DNA from: Crotophaga sulcirostris
Lineage: Eukaryota > Chordata > Aves > Cuculiformes > Crotophagidae
Direction: 5' to 3'
NCBI GenBank assembly: GCA_013397455.1
Contig: VYZB01000055.1
Span: 1,189,308 to 1,253,307 of the forward strand
DNA: 64,000 nt
Shown here: positions 1-13,200 of the stretch, piece by piece
How positions within the stretch are numbered: position 1 is the stretch's first letter
Layout: every line of letters starts with the position of its first letter
Notes under the pieces: model-generated
What the model saw: the letters and a program-made list of their open reading frames with translations, nothing else
Databases searched by the model: none
What the model was told of the DNA's origin: nothing
Translations under genes and position numbers: made by a program

Positions 1-320
1 ATTTCCATCCAGAAATGTTAATTGAAAGGCTCATGTATATTTTTCTGCTGAGTGAAATATTTAGCAAGGCTGTTTTCATAGTAGTTATGCAGGAAGTGTC
101 ACAAAATGTGTTATTTACTGGATTTTCATGATGCAACCTATGCTGGTGGTACAGATTGAGGTGATGTAAAACTTTGAGCACTTCTATAAATGAAACAATT
201 GATGAATTGAACAGATGGATGATATGATGGAGTCAAACAGGTTTGGTTTGGTGATATGTTGAAGTTGTGATGAAGTCATGTCCCTGAAGAACGTGGTGCC
301 ATTCTTTAATAGCACCAGGC

Positions 321-590
321 ATCGCAGTATCACAGTATAACCAGGTTGGAAGAGACCTCTGAGATCATCAAGTCCAACCTATAAGCCAACACTAACACCA
401 TCTCATCACCTAAACCATGGCACTGAGTGCCTCATCCAATCTTCCCTTAACTTCTTCCTAACATCAAGTCTAAACCTCCCCTGACGAAGTTTAAGTCCGT
501 GCCCTCTAGTTCTGTCACTGGTCACCTGTGAGAAGAGACCGACGCCCGCTTGACTACAACCCCCTTTTAGGTAGTTGTAGAGAGCATCTA
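321..590 (-). mobile_element. CR1 LINE 3' fragment
   Basis: Reverse-complement CR1 tail: it begins atcgcagtatcacagtataa, then ccaggttggaagagacctct, then the catggcactgagtgcctcatcc block, and ends near gtagttgtagagag. It is 5'-truncated, as usual for CR1. Confidence 0.9.
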
Positions 591-1099
591 CTGGTATGGG
601 TGTCTTACAGGCTTAGGAAAGACTTTGCTCTCAGCCAGTATCTCTGTCACCATTGTCACCTTCACACACCATAAAAATGTGGGGGGAAAGGCTACACAGC
701 AAATGAGAAGCGGCAGTGCAGTTTAGTACATGCTTATTAGTATTTTATTTGTGTTTAATTTTACTGCTGTTGCAATAAATGGGAAGACATGAACCTGCTG
801 CCTGGATGTCCCAGGTGAGTGATAAGAAAAAGCAGAAGCACATGCTGTGACCATTTGCCCTCTAAGACAGGTGCACACGGTGGACCATGGGGCTGTTTTG
901 ATTATGGATAATACCTGTTGAGAGATCAGATGGGGCCAGTGCACAGGGCCCCCTATAAATTCATGGGATGTAAGGGATAAAGGATCCACATCCCATGTGA
1001 GAGGTGGCCCCAGCACTCTGCCTGCGTTGATCTGAATTGGACCAGAATGCAGTGTTGGTGTAACCAAGTGTTCCTGACAGAACTAGACTAACACCCAGG

Positions 1100-1544
1100 A
1101 GACTATATAAATTCTTCAGAAGCTGTGGAAGTAATATTTTATAACTTCCAGAAGATGAGAGCGCTGATTTCATACTCAGCAGATGCCGTTCCCCGAGGGA
1201 AAAGTCCTGAGTTGCATCAACACGGAACAGCGACAACACAAATGATGAGAAATGGCCCTGCCCTTGCCTGGGCTGGGATTCTTCCCCCTTTTCCAGAGTG
1301 GGTTGGCCGACAGGGTTGAGTGTGCAGGGAGGGTTATTTGCTTGTTTGGGTGGGTGTGTGCAGGAGAGAGGGGAGCCTGAGCGGAGGAGGAGGAGGGAGG
1401 CTCAGGGCTGGGAGCTGGTTCTGGGAGAGCAGAAGGCATCTGCGCGTCGCTTGTGGTAGCACTCCAAGTGTCAGCAGAGGCAGAGGGAGTCTGCCCGCCG
1501 AGCTGGGAGGAAATGGGCTTGGATTGAGGAATTATTATCAGAAG
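1100..1544 (+). promoter_or_regulatory. candidate internal promoter with first exon and splice donor
   Basis: A TATATAA at 1104-1110 is followed by the most CpG-rich stretch of the left end (about twenty CpGs between 1160 and 1640, in a CpG-poor window) and a purine-rich G tract. A donor AAG|gtaaac follows at 1544. A short upstream ORF (ATG at 1513, TGA at 1525) makes this stretch non-coding in that frame. ABLIM1 is known for alternative promoters, but I cannot match this one to a known isoform. Confidence 0.3.
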
Positions 1545-4052
1545 GTAAACCCCTTCCTGCGAAACGAGATCGGAACGAGAAAAGGTCATAGCTTTCTTCT
1601 GGGGGGGTGGCATGTGCGACCTAGATGTGACCGCATAGCTTGACAGTGATATCAGAATAGGGCACTTGTTCTTCTATTTCTGTGCCCCAGAAGGATTTTT
1701 TTTTTGTTTTAAAAGGCTGTGTGTAATTCTGTGAGTGCAGCTCTCATGCTTTAAACTGCCAGGAAGAGAGGAGAATGGCACAGAGCTTGGGCAGTTTCTG
1801 ATTGCAGCTGATTGCTGATGTATGGGGGAACAATACGGTTCTTTATCTCAAATAATTCTTAATGTAGTTTGTTGGCTCTGTTGATCACTTCTGGAGATTT
1901 ATTAAGGTTAGAGTTTATTTCCAGTTTCCCTGCCTTTTTGCTGAGAAACATGTTTTATCGGTAACTTAGATCACTGATTTACCCCAGCCCCAATTGCATA
2001 AAAATGAGGAAATTGGAAGTTTAATAATAGCTCACAGTATGGGTAAATGGTTCAGACAGGTTTTCTATGTAGCTGAGTAGCAGCACAGATTGAATTCAAT
2101 TTAGACTGTCCTTCCCCAGTGAGAAATATGTGAGTGGAATTGCCTAGAATACCACAGCATGCACAGGGTCAAATATCTGGAGTAAATGTACTTCCAGGGA
2201 AAAAAAAAAAAAGTTGCTTCATGTAAACATCTTTCTAATAGGATTTGGGTTTGTTTTTTTTTCTCCCCCTCTCCCATCTCAGAAGGTTGAATTTAGCAAG
2301 AGGGATATCTGTGTTTGGGAAGACAACATATAAAGAGGATAAAAGAGAGTATCTGAAGTTGACAGAGCCCTAACAGAAGTTCAGTTGCTATGGCAGCATA
2401 ATCACAAGGCATTAACTTCTCGGCAGTGGTTTGGAAACCATCCTTCTGTCAATTGGAACATCAATAAGGAAGGCAGGAATGTTAAGAGGGTGTAGGGGTG
2501 GTGAATGAGAAGAGCAAGTTGTAGCAAGTAATCTGAAAAAATAACGCAATTAAAGCTTCCTCATTGCCACAGAGGGATTAGTGAAGTCTTGCAGGTGCTT
2601 ATACAAATATGGCTTATCTGTATAAACTGATTTCTTGAGTACAGTGTTGCTGATTAGGATCTATATTTCCTAGCACGGCATCTTTAGCTTTTGCCTTTTT
2701 TATTTAGTTAAATATTCTCTGGGTTGTTTCTTACCCTCAATATTACTGAAAAACTTGAACAGGATGACCAAAATACTTTGAAATGACAGTTCATGCATTT
2801 ATATTAGTATCAAGTTTCTTGCTTTTTGCTTTTATGTCCGTCACCTCTTTCCTGCTTATCACCATAGTAATATGTTGTATCATGTTTATTTTGTTGGAAT
2901 CATTTTCCCATGGTAACTAGAAATCTTGACTTTAAACAGAGCTGAAGAAAACAAGGTAGGGAGTAAAATCCCTGTGTCTTAGCTCTGACAAACATACTCT
3001 GATGGGATGTTCATGCCAGCTAGGATTCAAAAATACGCTTGCGTAGTTACGCATCTGTAATTAAAAATCACATGTGTTGAGAGTGAGAAAACTGACAAAC
3101 AGACCAAAAAAAAATGAACTTATGCCAAAAATAAAAGGCTTTGCTTGTAGCAGAGTACGTGTTGGTGGTCCAACATGTATTCAAAGTTATTCAATTTGCA
3201 AAAGGGACAACTATTTCTCTGCACTATCTCCCCATCCACTGGTTACCTTGATGTCCTTTGATATTTCAGTTTCAAATTCAGTGTCACATAAACACTTTGG
3301 CTAGAATTACAAAACGAGGATTCCTGAGAAATGTCTGGATGCAGAGAGATCCAGGCTCATAATTATGCACTGGTGACTCACGAGTTAAGAGCAATGTGGT
3401 TGAGAAGAAAGATATTTCAAGGAAACCTGTCCCATCCCTGGATTGCCACCTGTTGCGTGTTGTGACTTCTTTTGGAAGAGATTTCCAAAGGTAGCAGGTA
3501 GCATTGCAGTTAACCAAGGATCAAACCCATTCTTTAGACTTTATAAAGCATTATTTGAATCAGAGTATTGGAATAACAATGACTTTTAGGATCAGTTTGC
3601 TCCAAGAGCAAGCTCCCGTCACTAAAAGAAAACGTAAGCCTCAATCAGTTCACTCCTTAAATTTTTTTTTGTGTTAGTACAATCCAAGAGTCTACCAGGT
3701 GCAGTTTAGCATATATTGAGTGCTTCATGTCTACTTTGTTTCTTACAGGTTATGTTTGGTTTGTATTCTCTGGTTATTTTCTATGGATGTACTGTGTGTG
3801 ACCTCATGCTTACTTTCTTTCCCCCCTCCTTTGGCGTTCACAACTTTTATGCCTCTGTTGTTCTTGGGACGCTCCCTCTGAACTAAATGCAGACATCAGA
3901 ACGGAGACCAGGCTTTGCTAACTCACATCTCAAAGGTTGCACAGTTCCTGAAGCAGCCTTCTGACAGAAAACTGGAAAAACAGTTTTGTGCTAGAAACTC
4001 AGCTACAGTTATTTGGATCTAGTGGAGCGCTGCACGGAGGTCCAGCAGGGCT

Positions 4053-4160
4053 GGGAGTCTGAGAATTTGAGTTCTCTGCTTGGCTCTGCTGCAAGCATGA
4101 AATTTTGATCCAAGGTGAGTTGCTTAATCTAAGCTCTCACTTGCTTCATCAGTTTCAAAG
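4053..4160 (-). repeat. possible MIR/CORE-SINE remnant
   Basis: ctgggagtctgagaatttga, then gttctctgcttggctctgct and gagttgcttaatctaagctc follow the order of the MIR reverse complement. Old and diverged. Confidence 0.45.
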
Positions 4161-4866
4161 AGGCTTGCACTTGCCTGTTTTTTCAGCTTGCCCTGTACTG
4201 CAGAGCCCTGTCTCAGTGCTGGACTCTGGCTTGGTAGAGAATTTGGTGCTTGTAGAGCACACTCAACCCCACAACTTCTTCTGATGCTGCACTTGAATTG
4301 TGTCCCTGAACCCAAGCCACATCAACAGAAGCTCCCTCCTAGCAGCAAAGCCCCTGCTATTCCAAGGATTTTGCTGCTTAGCCAAGACAACTCTCAGTGA
4401 ACTGATTTAAGTCTATTGGATATTTTTCCACTGTAACCTTAGGCTCTGTCTCTAATTATTCTGTTGTTTTCGTGTAGACCTGTGCTCCCCAGGAGCAGCC
4501 TGTTGCAAGCTTCTGTCTATGTAAAGCCCATTGGAATGGATTTTAAGGTCAGAGGAACTGCTAAATCGTGTTGCTTGACCTTTGCTTTTCAAAATCATAG
4601 AGCTTTTGCCTAGAAACCAAATGAAGGCTTATCCTTTGGGAAATTGTCCTGCCTTGTCACGAAGACTTTAGAGTGTAATGCCACACGTTTTCCCTCTTGC
4701 TGCTTGAATTACCTTTACTTTTTAGAACTTTTACCTTATTTTGAGGTTAAACTTGGCTCAAATTCATTTTTTAGTTATTGTCTTAGTTTTATTTTTCAAT
4801 GGGACTGAAAAGCTTGTGCTCTTCCCTGCTATTATGGACTGTTCATCCCTGGAGCTGTGCACTTAA

Positions 4867-4960
4867 ACACATGGTTTAATAGGTACAATGGTTGGGGCTG
4901 ATGGTTGGACTGGATGATCTTAGAGGTCTTCTTCCATCCTTAATGAGTCTATGATTCTGT
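4867..4960 (+). mobile_element. CR1 LINE 3' end fragment
   Basis: acatggtttaataggtacaa, then atggttggactggatgatct, tagaggtcttcttccatcct and an atgattctg tail. This is the terminal part of a CR1 3' UTR only. Confidence 0.85.
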
Positions 4961-6875
4961 TGTGTTCTCAATCCTCTCTCAGTTGTTGTTGTCCACAATG
5001 TGGCCCTCGATCTCACAGGGCCCTGCTTTCTTGGTTTGCAGGCATATTAAGTTAGACTGTTAAAACATACTTGTTGTTTTTAGATACCTTAAACAAGCAT
5101 TGCCTTTGAGTCATCTGCAGATTTCCCAGGAAGGGTTTTATTTTCTTATCTTGGCCAGCAGCAGAGGTTCCTCACGCTGTGGGTAGAAGGAAGTAATCTC
5201 TGGGGTATCTGGCTCAGCAGAGCCTCCCCTGCCAACACATCCATCTGTCAGAACCACCTAGCTATAGCTTTCTTAAGACTTTTGAGTACAAATAATTCAA
5301 GTCTCCTAATTTGTGAACGTTGACTCATGGCAAACACTATTCGGAAAAAAAAAAGCCTTGCTCAATAAACAGTATCAAACAGGAAAAATAGGTTTTTCAT
5401 CTTTGTCAAATACAAAGCAGAAAGTTACACCTCTTGAATACGCCTACCTGTTCATCTTTCATTTACAGCTCACAAGTGACCTTTACCTGATCTGTGATTC
5501 TTTTTCTGTTATTAATCTTATTTTTTGTTGTCATCCTTTAATAAAGACTCTTTTTGTTTTTAAGTATTTTGTCCACGGTTATTTCTTTGGTAACTTTAGC
5601 TTTCTTATCAGTTATCTTTATTTCTAAATTAAGGATGTAGTTATTTTTATTTTTTTTAGTTAATTGTTACGATTTTTCTGTGCCTTAAGCCTATGGACCA
5701 CGATAAGTTTTCTGTTTATATTTTAGAAGACAGAATTTGGGACATTCAATAGGATGACTTAAAAATTCATTTATCCTTTTATCATAGCTTTAAGATCTAG
5801 GAATATATTCCTTTGAGATTCCATGTGTGCATATATATACACATATGCATGCACGTATAAGGCTGCTCTTTATTTCTGTCTATAAATGCAGTTAAATCAT
5901 GATCAGAATGGAAATAGTTGCTAGTTTTTTGAATTGCAAATAAGCTTTTTATGTTTGTATGTTGTATTTATTATCTGCTGTTGGATGCAAGACTTTCTTA
6001 TCTGTGAAATAATTCTGTTTGGGTTTTTTTTAATGTACAAAGGAAATTTGCTATTAACTTTTCTAGCTAAATTTCAGCAGGTTGAACTCAGCTGTAGTTT
6101 CACTTACGGAGAAAGTTGTATCTAATTAAAATCTCAGTCTTTAAGATAATTCCTATTGTTTTGGAGATATTGTTGCAGTACTGCAAATAAAACTTGAGTT
6201 AACATGATCTGCTGATGCACATGCATCAAGCTCACATGGTATGCATCCAGTTCATAATCAATTCACAAGACTTGGTGCAATCCCTCGACTTGTGCCACAT
6301 AACCACCACTCAGAGGGAAACCAAACTTAGGGATTGGCTTTGCTTTCAGTAAGCTGGAAACTGGCTCGATTCCCTTTCTTGCCTTGCCTTGATCACTCAA
6401 CTGTACAGCTCAGCTGACCTACACAACAGTTTTGTAGTCTGAAGAGGTGTTTTATTGGCTGGTTGACACAAAGTTATAGTTGTGCCAGTGCTGGGCTGTT
6501 TGAAGAGGCCCTTGGTGCTGTGGGGAAGTTGCTGTAAAGGAGCATTTCTGGTTGCTTCTGATTCCAGACTAATCCAGCAAGATGAATGTGGCTGTAATCA
6601 GGTCCTTCAGCTGAAGTATCTTTTCATGTCGAAAATCCATGCATACAAGATAAAGGAGTGTTTAGTTCTCTAATGCTTTGTGAAGCCTAAAGATAACAGA
6701 AGACTTAGAAGGTCCACACCTGTACTTATGGACTGGACCTGTTCCAGTATTGTTAAGAAACAGAGGAGGGATTTTTGTCAGGCCTCGCCGAATACTTGCT
6801 GTCAAAGTTCAAAATTAAAAAGAAATAATGTACAATGAACATGGTTGAATGGGAGATGGTGGATTGTGCTATAAG

Positions 6876-7270
6876 GAGAAATTATATCCTATTTTAGACT
6901 GAATATGAGGAAAAAATCCTTCACTGAAGGAATTGTCAAGCATTAGAACAGGCTGCCCGGGGAAGTGGTTGAGGTGACAGTATTTGCCCAGGGAGGTGGT
7001 GGAGTCGCCGACCCTGGATGTGTTTAAGGGAAGACTGGATGAGGCACTCAGTGCCATGGTTTAGGTTATGAGATGGTGTTAGTGTTGGCTTATAGGTTGG
7101 ACTTGATGATCTCAGAGGTCCCTTCCAACCTGGTTATACTGTGATACTGTGATTTAAAAGACATGTAGATGTGGCACTTAGGGACACGGTTTAGTGGCAG
7201 TGCTAGGTTAATGGTTGGACTCAATGATCTTAAAGGTCTTTTCCAACCTAAATGAGTGTGTGATTCTATG
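6876..7270 (+). mobile_element. CR1 LINE copy interrupted by a second CR1 copy
   Basis: The outer copy runs to about 6981 (ggctgcccggggaagtggtt gagg), and resumes at 7155 with aaaagacatgtagatgtggc, ending at tgattctatg. Between them (about 6984-7154) is a second complete CR1 3' end (gggaggtggtggagtcgccg to ctgtgatactgtgat). The outer sequence continues in CR1 register after the insert. Confidence 0.85.
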
Positions 7271-10138
7271 TTTATATTTCGAACAGCTGGTAACTGCATT
7301 GCTATTAGCAGCAACAAATGAGTGCAACAATGTTGTATGCTGATGGAATTAACCCTAGTAAGTTACCAAGTTTATTAGAGTCTGTCTGTTAAGGAATACA
7401 CTAGCATGACATTGACAGTCACTGTTGGGATGCTGGGAAGTATTTTTATGTAAGAATCAGAAACCAGTGTGAGTGCTCATCACAGCAGGACAGCTGCAGT
7501 TTTGGCTTGCCCAAGGCAGCACTGCAAGTGAGGGGGAAGGCTCTGAGAGTCTTCCATGTCTCTTGCATGCATGTTGTCATTCAGATTTAAAGTCACAGCC
7601 TCACGCTCCATTTCCCACTTTCCCCTGGTGTGGTGTCTTGTGTCTTGCCACCCCATCAGCCTGGGAACCGCCAGCGTGAGCTCTGCTTCCCACCACTCCA
7701 TCCTGTCTCGGGTGAACAGAGGCAGGGACTGCGCGGAGACCTGTTTCTAATGAGATGCTGTGACAGTAATACTAAAAACAGCTTTAGAAGGCCCTAGTTT
7801 TGAAGATATGTATCAAACAAGGTTTTATCAGGCCACAATATTTTCAATGCTTAAATTGCACTTTCCTTCCTTTGGTAGTAACAGAGAAAATTGCAGCGGA
7901 TTCTGAAGTCCTTTGGAAGCAAAGAAGCTGCACTTTTATTTTTGTATCTGGGCACAGATACTTGTACTGACTTGCTAAACAGATAAGAGCCTGGGAAAAA
8001 TGAGTGGACAGTTTGGGTCAGGATGTTATTAGAGGCAAATTTTGGTCTTCACAGTGTTTGTGCTGCTCCAGGGAGGTCACAGAAGCCTGCAGAGAAAGAA
8101 ACAATGGAATTTGATGTTCTATCAAACATCAAACAGGGTTGAAGGTTCTGTGACCTCTGCAAGTAATTAAAATAAAGCTTCACTGGAAAGCAGTAGGCTA
8201 CTGCCACAGTTCCTGTTTTACAATTCACAACATTCCTCACAGGGTTTAAAAGATGAGTCCGAGGTATTCTTTGTGCTTCTCCTTAGTCCTTAAGAGACTT
8301 AACAAATCAGGTCATTCTCCTCAGAGTCACGGTAGAACTAAATATTTGATGAGGTTTGGCCCTCAAATGGGCCCATTATACCTAACCATAAAAAATTTAA
8401 GAAAATTAAAAAAAGGGAGGGAGAGGGGAAGGCTTTTACTCTTCAATGTGCTCTTTCAACTACGTAGCAGTTTCTGTGGTATTTAAATAGTGTTAGAAAC
8501 GTAAAGCTTTCTATGTGTTTAATAGTTGTTTGTCAGGTGCCTGCTAAGATATCCTTGAATGGAGAGTGAGTGCAGCTGTGCAAATGTAAGGCAACAAATA
8601 TGCACTTAATTGTGTCCTTTGGCCAGCAAAGAATGTCTGTTGGTAATTAGTTCTTCCTCTAGCAGACCCACTGGCATGTGAGCTCTCCTAGCGGGATTCT
8701 TGTTATTGTTCTCTCTGGCTCTTGTTCACTGTTGTTCTGGGAGGAAGGACAGAACTGACGGCATGAGTAACAGGAAATCTTAAGCTCTCATGTTCACCAG
8801 AGAGGAAAACATTTATTTAATCAGACCAGAGCTCTACAAGCACTCAGAGAATAAAGGTTTGTCTGGTAGGAGGCTGGGACAGAGGGCATGGTCTCAGAAA
8901 ATACAGCCCTTAGCTTTTGAAGTACGGTCACCATGGGGTTAAAGCTGTATTGCTTTAACACCACTAGAATAAAGTACCTGCTCAACACAGGTGCTTTTTA
9001 TGCTGGATTTGTGGGGCACATTGTATCAGTTTATGTGCAGCTGTGTTTGTAGCTCCTGGGTTGGAATCATTCTCATGATACCCAGCTGATCTGTTGCTGC
9101 TGGCAGCGTGCAAGATGCCACTTGAGAAGTCTGTGTGGAGCGGTGCTAAATGTAAAGAATTTCTGCACATAAAGTCTCAGCACAGTGAGAATGCAAGTGG
9201 CTTTAACCCTCTTGCACCTTGCCTCAAGAATGTTCAAAGCAAATGTGCACTGAATTAATGTTACTTGTTAATGCCAGAAGGGCTGAGATGTAGACTCTAT
9301 AGTCCACAGCACAGTAGGGTAGGACTACAGAAAGCTGCGTTTTTGGAACGCTGAATGAGGGTTTAGTGGCCAGAGAGCTGGGCAAGAGCAGATGTCAAAA
9401 AAAAAAAATGTGAATATTTCATCCCCTTGTAGATCCAAAAGGTTTTCCTAATACTTTGTAAATTAATGATTTTTAGCAACCAGTTTTCTCCGATGATCAC
9501 AGCCAGTCAGGCAAGCAAGGTTAGCCCTGAGTGAGTTGAGGTGCAGGTTGTTTTCCAGTGGGTACCCACTGAAGAACAGCTTCCACTCCTGAGCCGTAGA
9601 AACATTACTGAGGCAGAAAACTCATGAAACTGGTTTGGAAGTGTTCAGCAACAATGGCAGCTGCTTTAGGGTGTAACTCTCCTAAAACCTTTCCAGTGCA
9701 GGATGTGTTAGCACCTCGACTTAACAAGGGTGGGTTCTCCAGGGCATGGTGTACATTCATCATCACTCAGACTGGGCTAAGATTTGGGCAGTTGTTTCAG
9801 CCTAGGAGAAAGATGAATCAGCTTGAAATCTGTCTCTAGCTGTTTTGAAGAGACAACATGTACATAATTTAATTTACATTGGTTCAGAGTTTCTTCATTT
9901 TCTTTTCCTTAAGTTCCAGTCCTGAGTGGAACTGATGGGACACCTCACGGGTTAAATAATTGCTAAAGGGAGCCAGAGACGAAGAGAACAGCCAATAATG
10001 AAAATGGTAGAAACAGTGTTATTGTATCAGAACAGGTGAAGTCGCAGAAAAATGGCAGTGGTCTGTCAGCAAATAACAAGTGCTCATGAAGCAGTGCAAT
10101 GCATTGATCCCTCATTTCCCTTTTTTGTTTTTGTTCAG

Positions 10139-10226
10139 GCAGGTGACAAGCATTATCATCCAAGCTGTGCACGATGCAGCAGGTGCAACCAAATGTTCAC
10201 GGAAGGAGAAGAAATGTATCTGCAAG
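10139..10226 (+). CDS. ABLIM1: ABLIM1 exon: LIM4 second half (part 1)
   Basis: This 88-nt exon starts in phase 0 after tttttgttcag and ends with one base of a split Gly codon before gtaagg. It encodes [20 protein letters not shown] and then [10 protein letters not shown]7 and C10 complete the first zinc finger, whose two cysteines lie in an exon upstream of the window. C13 and C16 open the second finger. It is the first recognisable coding exon in the window. Confidence 0.97.
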
Positions 10227-13200
10227 GTAAGGAGGTCTCCATTCCAAACCAAAAAAAATCAGACTTTGTAATTTTTCTGTCACACACCTCTGGAGTTTAT
10301 AAGCCATCTCCATGTGATATGGACAAGAACACCAGTCATTCTATCTAGTGTTATCATACTTTTTCACTTGAAATCCTTTCCTCCTAGTAGGTGGTCATAG
10401 TGGTGGCTTTGCAGTGACTCTACACCCTCGCTGAGGCAAGCTGTGTTTTCAAAAGCTGTGTAGCAAAAACTAAATTTATCAGACTGCCTCTGAATCTGGC
10501 ATCTCATGGATAGCTTAGCACACAGACTGGTGTATGAGATACCAGGCAAAGATCGTTTCCCCTTAATTCTGCTCATCACTCTCTCTGCTTTTCTGGACCA
10601 CACTCCAATGAAAAAGTCCCGTAGGCTACATCAATCTTGTTTTGGATCATGTAGATCTCATTGCCTGTGCACACAGAGAGATTGTCTCCTCTGGTTCTTA
10701 ATCACATTTCCTTGCCTTACCTCTTTCCCTCTTATCTGGTCACATCTCTCTTGTTATTCCCATTTACTTTATTTTTCTGTCTTTCTACAGTCACTTCTTT
10801 CTTGTATCTTCATTTTCATCTCCTCTTTCTTACTCACAGTCTCACACTCTCAGGTATTGCCCAGCATGTTTTTTTTCTTTCATCATCCTTTCACAGGAAA
10901 AAGAAGGTGCTCTTCTCCTTGTTTAAAAGTATCCTTGATATGAATTCTACTGACTCTCCCAGAAGGCAGCACTTTAAATGTTAAGCTACAGTTATTTTTA
11001 ATACTTGCTCCAGTATGAATTAAAGTTGATAGAAAGATGCATAATACACATTTACGCAATCCAGAAATCAAAGTGAAAAAGGCAGGTACATATTGGGATT
11101 TTGGATGTTGTACTTTTGTTGGAAAACTTGCTTGATATACCTGAAAGGGCTGTAAAAGAGTAGGAAAGAAATGATGAAAGTGTGGTGGCAGCCGTCTCGT
11201 GAAATCCTGAGGAGAGATTCCTTCTGGAGGAATTCCAAAATAAGATAATATTGCTAAGGAATTCCTTTGAAGCTACCTTGTGTCTTTTTATAGTTTGTCC
11301 TCCCTTGCATCTCTTTGCTCTCCCACTGACCTTATATTTTAGTCATCTTATTCCACCTCTGCACAGAACTGAATATCGAGTTGTGTGGCAGCTCTGCATT
11401 GCAAAAGCAAGGAGAGGGTGTAGGAAATGCTGCTTTCTGATGGCAAATTGGAAAGGCTAATTTGAAGGCAGCAGTTACAGCATCTGACAACTGGTGATCT
11501 TAGTTTCCTCATATCATAGTATGATGAAGTGCAGACAGAGCTCAAGGTGAGCACTAGTTCATCCTTTGCTGTTATTAATAACGGGCATTTGCAAATGATG
11601 ACATTTGCACTGGTTTAGTCAAGAGTGGGAGTTAATGTTGATTGAGCAGACTGTGGTGTAAATTTGTGCAGATCCAAATAAGACAGAAGGCATCGCTTCT
11701 ACTTAAACAAGGCTAGATTTTGTCCTGGCCAAGTTCAGGTGATATCAAAGAAGAGAGGAGAGAAAGCTGGCTCCTTAATCTGCCATCATCTCTTCTTGGC
11801 TCTGTCTCCTTTTCTGTGGTTGTGAATTCATGTTCTTCATGCTCACTCTGCCTCGGAGGAGGAGCAGCCCAAGTTGCAGTGCTTTATTGTTCACAAACTG
11901 TTTTCTGACTAAATAACGTTAGCGCTGAGTGTGCTCCAGACTGTCCTGCCAAAGCCTTCTGTGCTGAATTCAGCAGGCTTGTGAGTGTAAGGGACCTAAA
12001 AGCATTTCCTGTGCAAAGCTCTCAGTTGAAATGTATATCCTGACTCCTTCCAAATAGTTTACCCTGGAGTGCAGAATAAGGGCATTCCGAGCATTTCTCT
12101 GAAATAAAAATACAACGCCACAACGCTATAGCTAGGACCAAAATCACCTTATTGATAAAATAGATGAAAATAGGCAGCTTACAATGCACTTCTAATTGTC
12201 CTCTCCACGGGACGTAAAAGCACCGTGGTGGTATTGCTTTATATTTGAGAGAAGCCTGGCAGTTTTTGCACATTCCTGTTATTAATAATAGCCAAGGATG
12301 AACTGATGCTCACCTTGAACTCTGTCTGTACTTTATCACACTATGATATGGGGAGACTAAGAAGGTCACCAGTTGTCAGATGCTGTTACTGCTGCTTTCA
12401 GATTGCCAGTAAAACCACTGTGGCTTTGCCCTGCTCCCTCGCAGGAAAGTGAAAAGGAAGCGGCATCAGAAACCTTTTCTTTCCCATTGACTTCCTAAGT
12501 AATATATTCCTATATGGGCTGCCCCAGAACACTGTTGCTGAACTAGAATGTTGTTCAGCATTTAAAGGGATGCTTCACTTGATTCTCACACAGGCTTTCA
12601 GACTTATTCAATGTGTAAATAATAGCCTGGATTACTGATTTTTAGAGAGCTGTATGTTGAAACAATGGTATGTGCGAAGTAAAAAGTTGAATAAATCAAC
12701 ATGTTGGTTGGTGTCTGCCAAGTGAGCAAACAAACATATGTTAAGAATGGAAATAACTACAATTTGCTGAACTGTTTCTGGTAGAAAAAAAATAGTAATG
12801 AAGCAGTTCGAGAATTGGCACAGCTCCAAGCATTTCAAAATAGATTGACGTGTTTGGATGAAGAAAATCTACAAAATGTAGGTGGCTCAGAGTTCAAAAT
12901 CATGAAAAAAATTTATGTTTAACTTCTTAAGACTGCTCTATCTGATTTGGGTTTTTAAATTGCACTTATTTCAAACCTCTTATCATTTTGTGAAAGAAAA
13001 CTCACAACTGTTAGCTAAGTTTCACCACGAAAATGACATCCAAACTCTCTTGCATTCCTTGATGACTTTCATCAGCTCCAGCACTCTCCTGAGGTGTCCC
13101 TAGAATTGTGCCAGTTTGTGCTAAATACTGCCTGAAAATACAGTGGTGGCTTTTTCCTTGATTGTGGGGACAGTTTAATAGAAAAGAAACTGAGGCACAG

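Larger units (their letters stand above)
1..10138 (+). other. ABLIM1: ABLIM1 intron (3' part) upstream of first exon in window
   Basis: No LIM-coding exon is recognisable here; earlier LIM exons must lie left of the window. Contents: CR1 at 321, 4867 and 6876, a MIR-like remnant at 4053, and the CpG/TATA candidate at 1100-1544. The remainder is AT-rich unique sequence. Confidence 0.7.

Noticed and set aside
1176..1613. 145-codon minus-strand open frame
   Set aside because: It lies in a GC-rich stretch with few chance stops; composition is low complexity (Pro/Ser), with no family motif. The CpG cluster explains the openness.
4100..4125. Strong donor-like ccaaggtgagttg
   Set aside because: No matching acceptor or open exon upstream; it sits in a MIR-like remnant.
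10227..10348. Open frame continuing past the 10139 exon
   Set aside because: Read-through past a good gtaagg donor; the next exon completes the split Gly and the LIM4 HPDC ligands.
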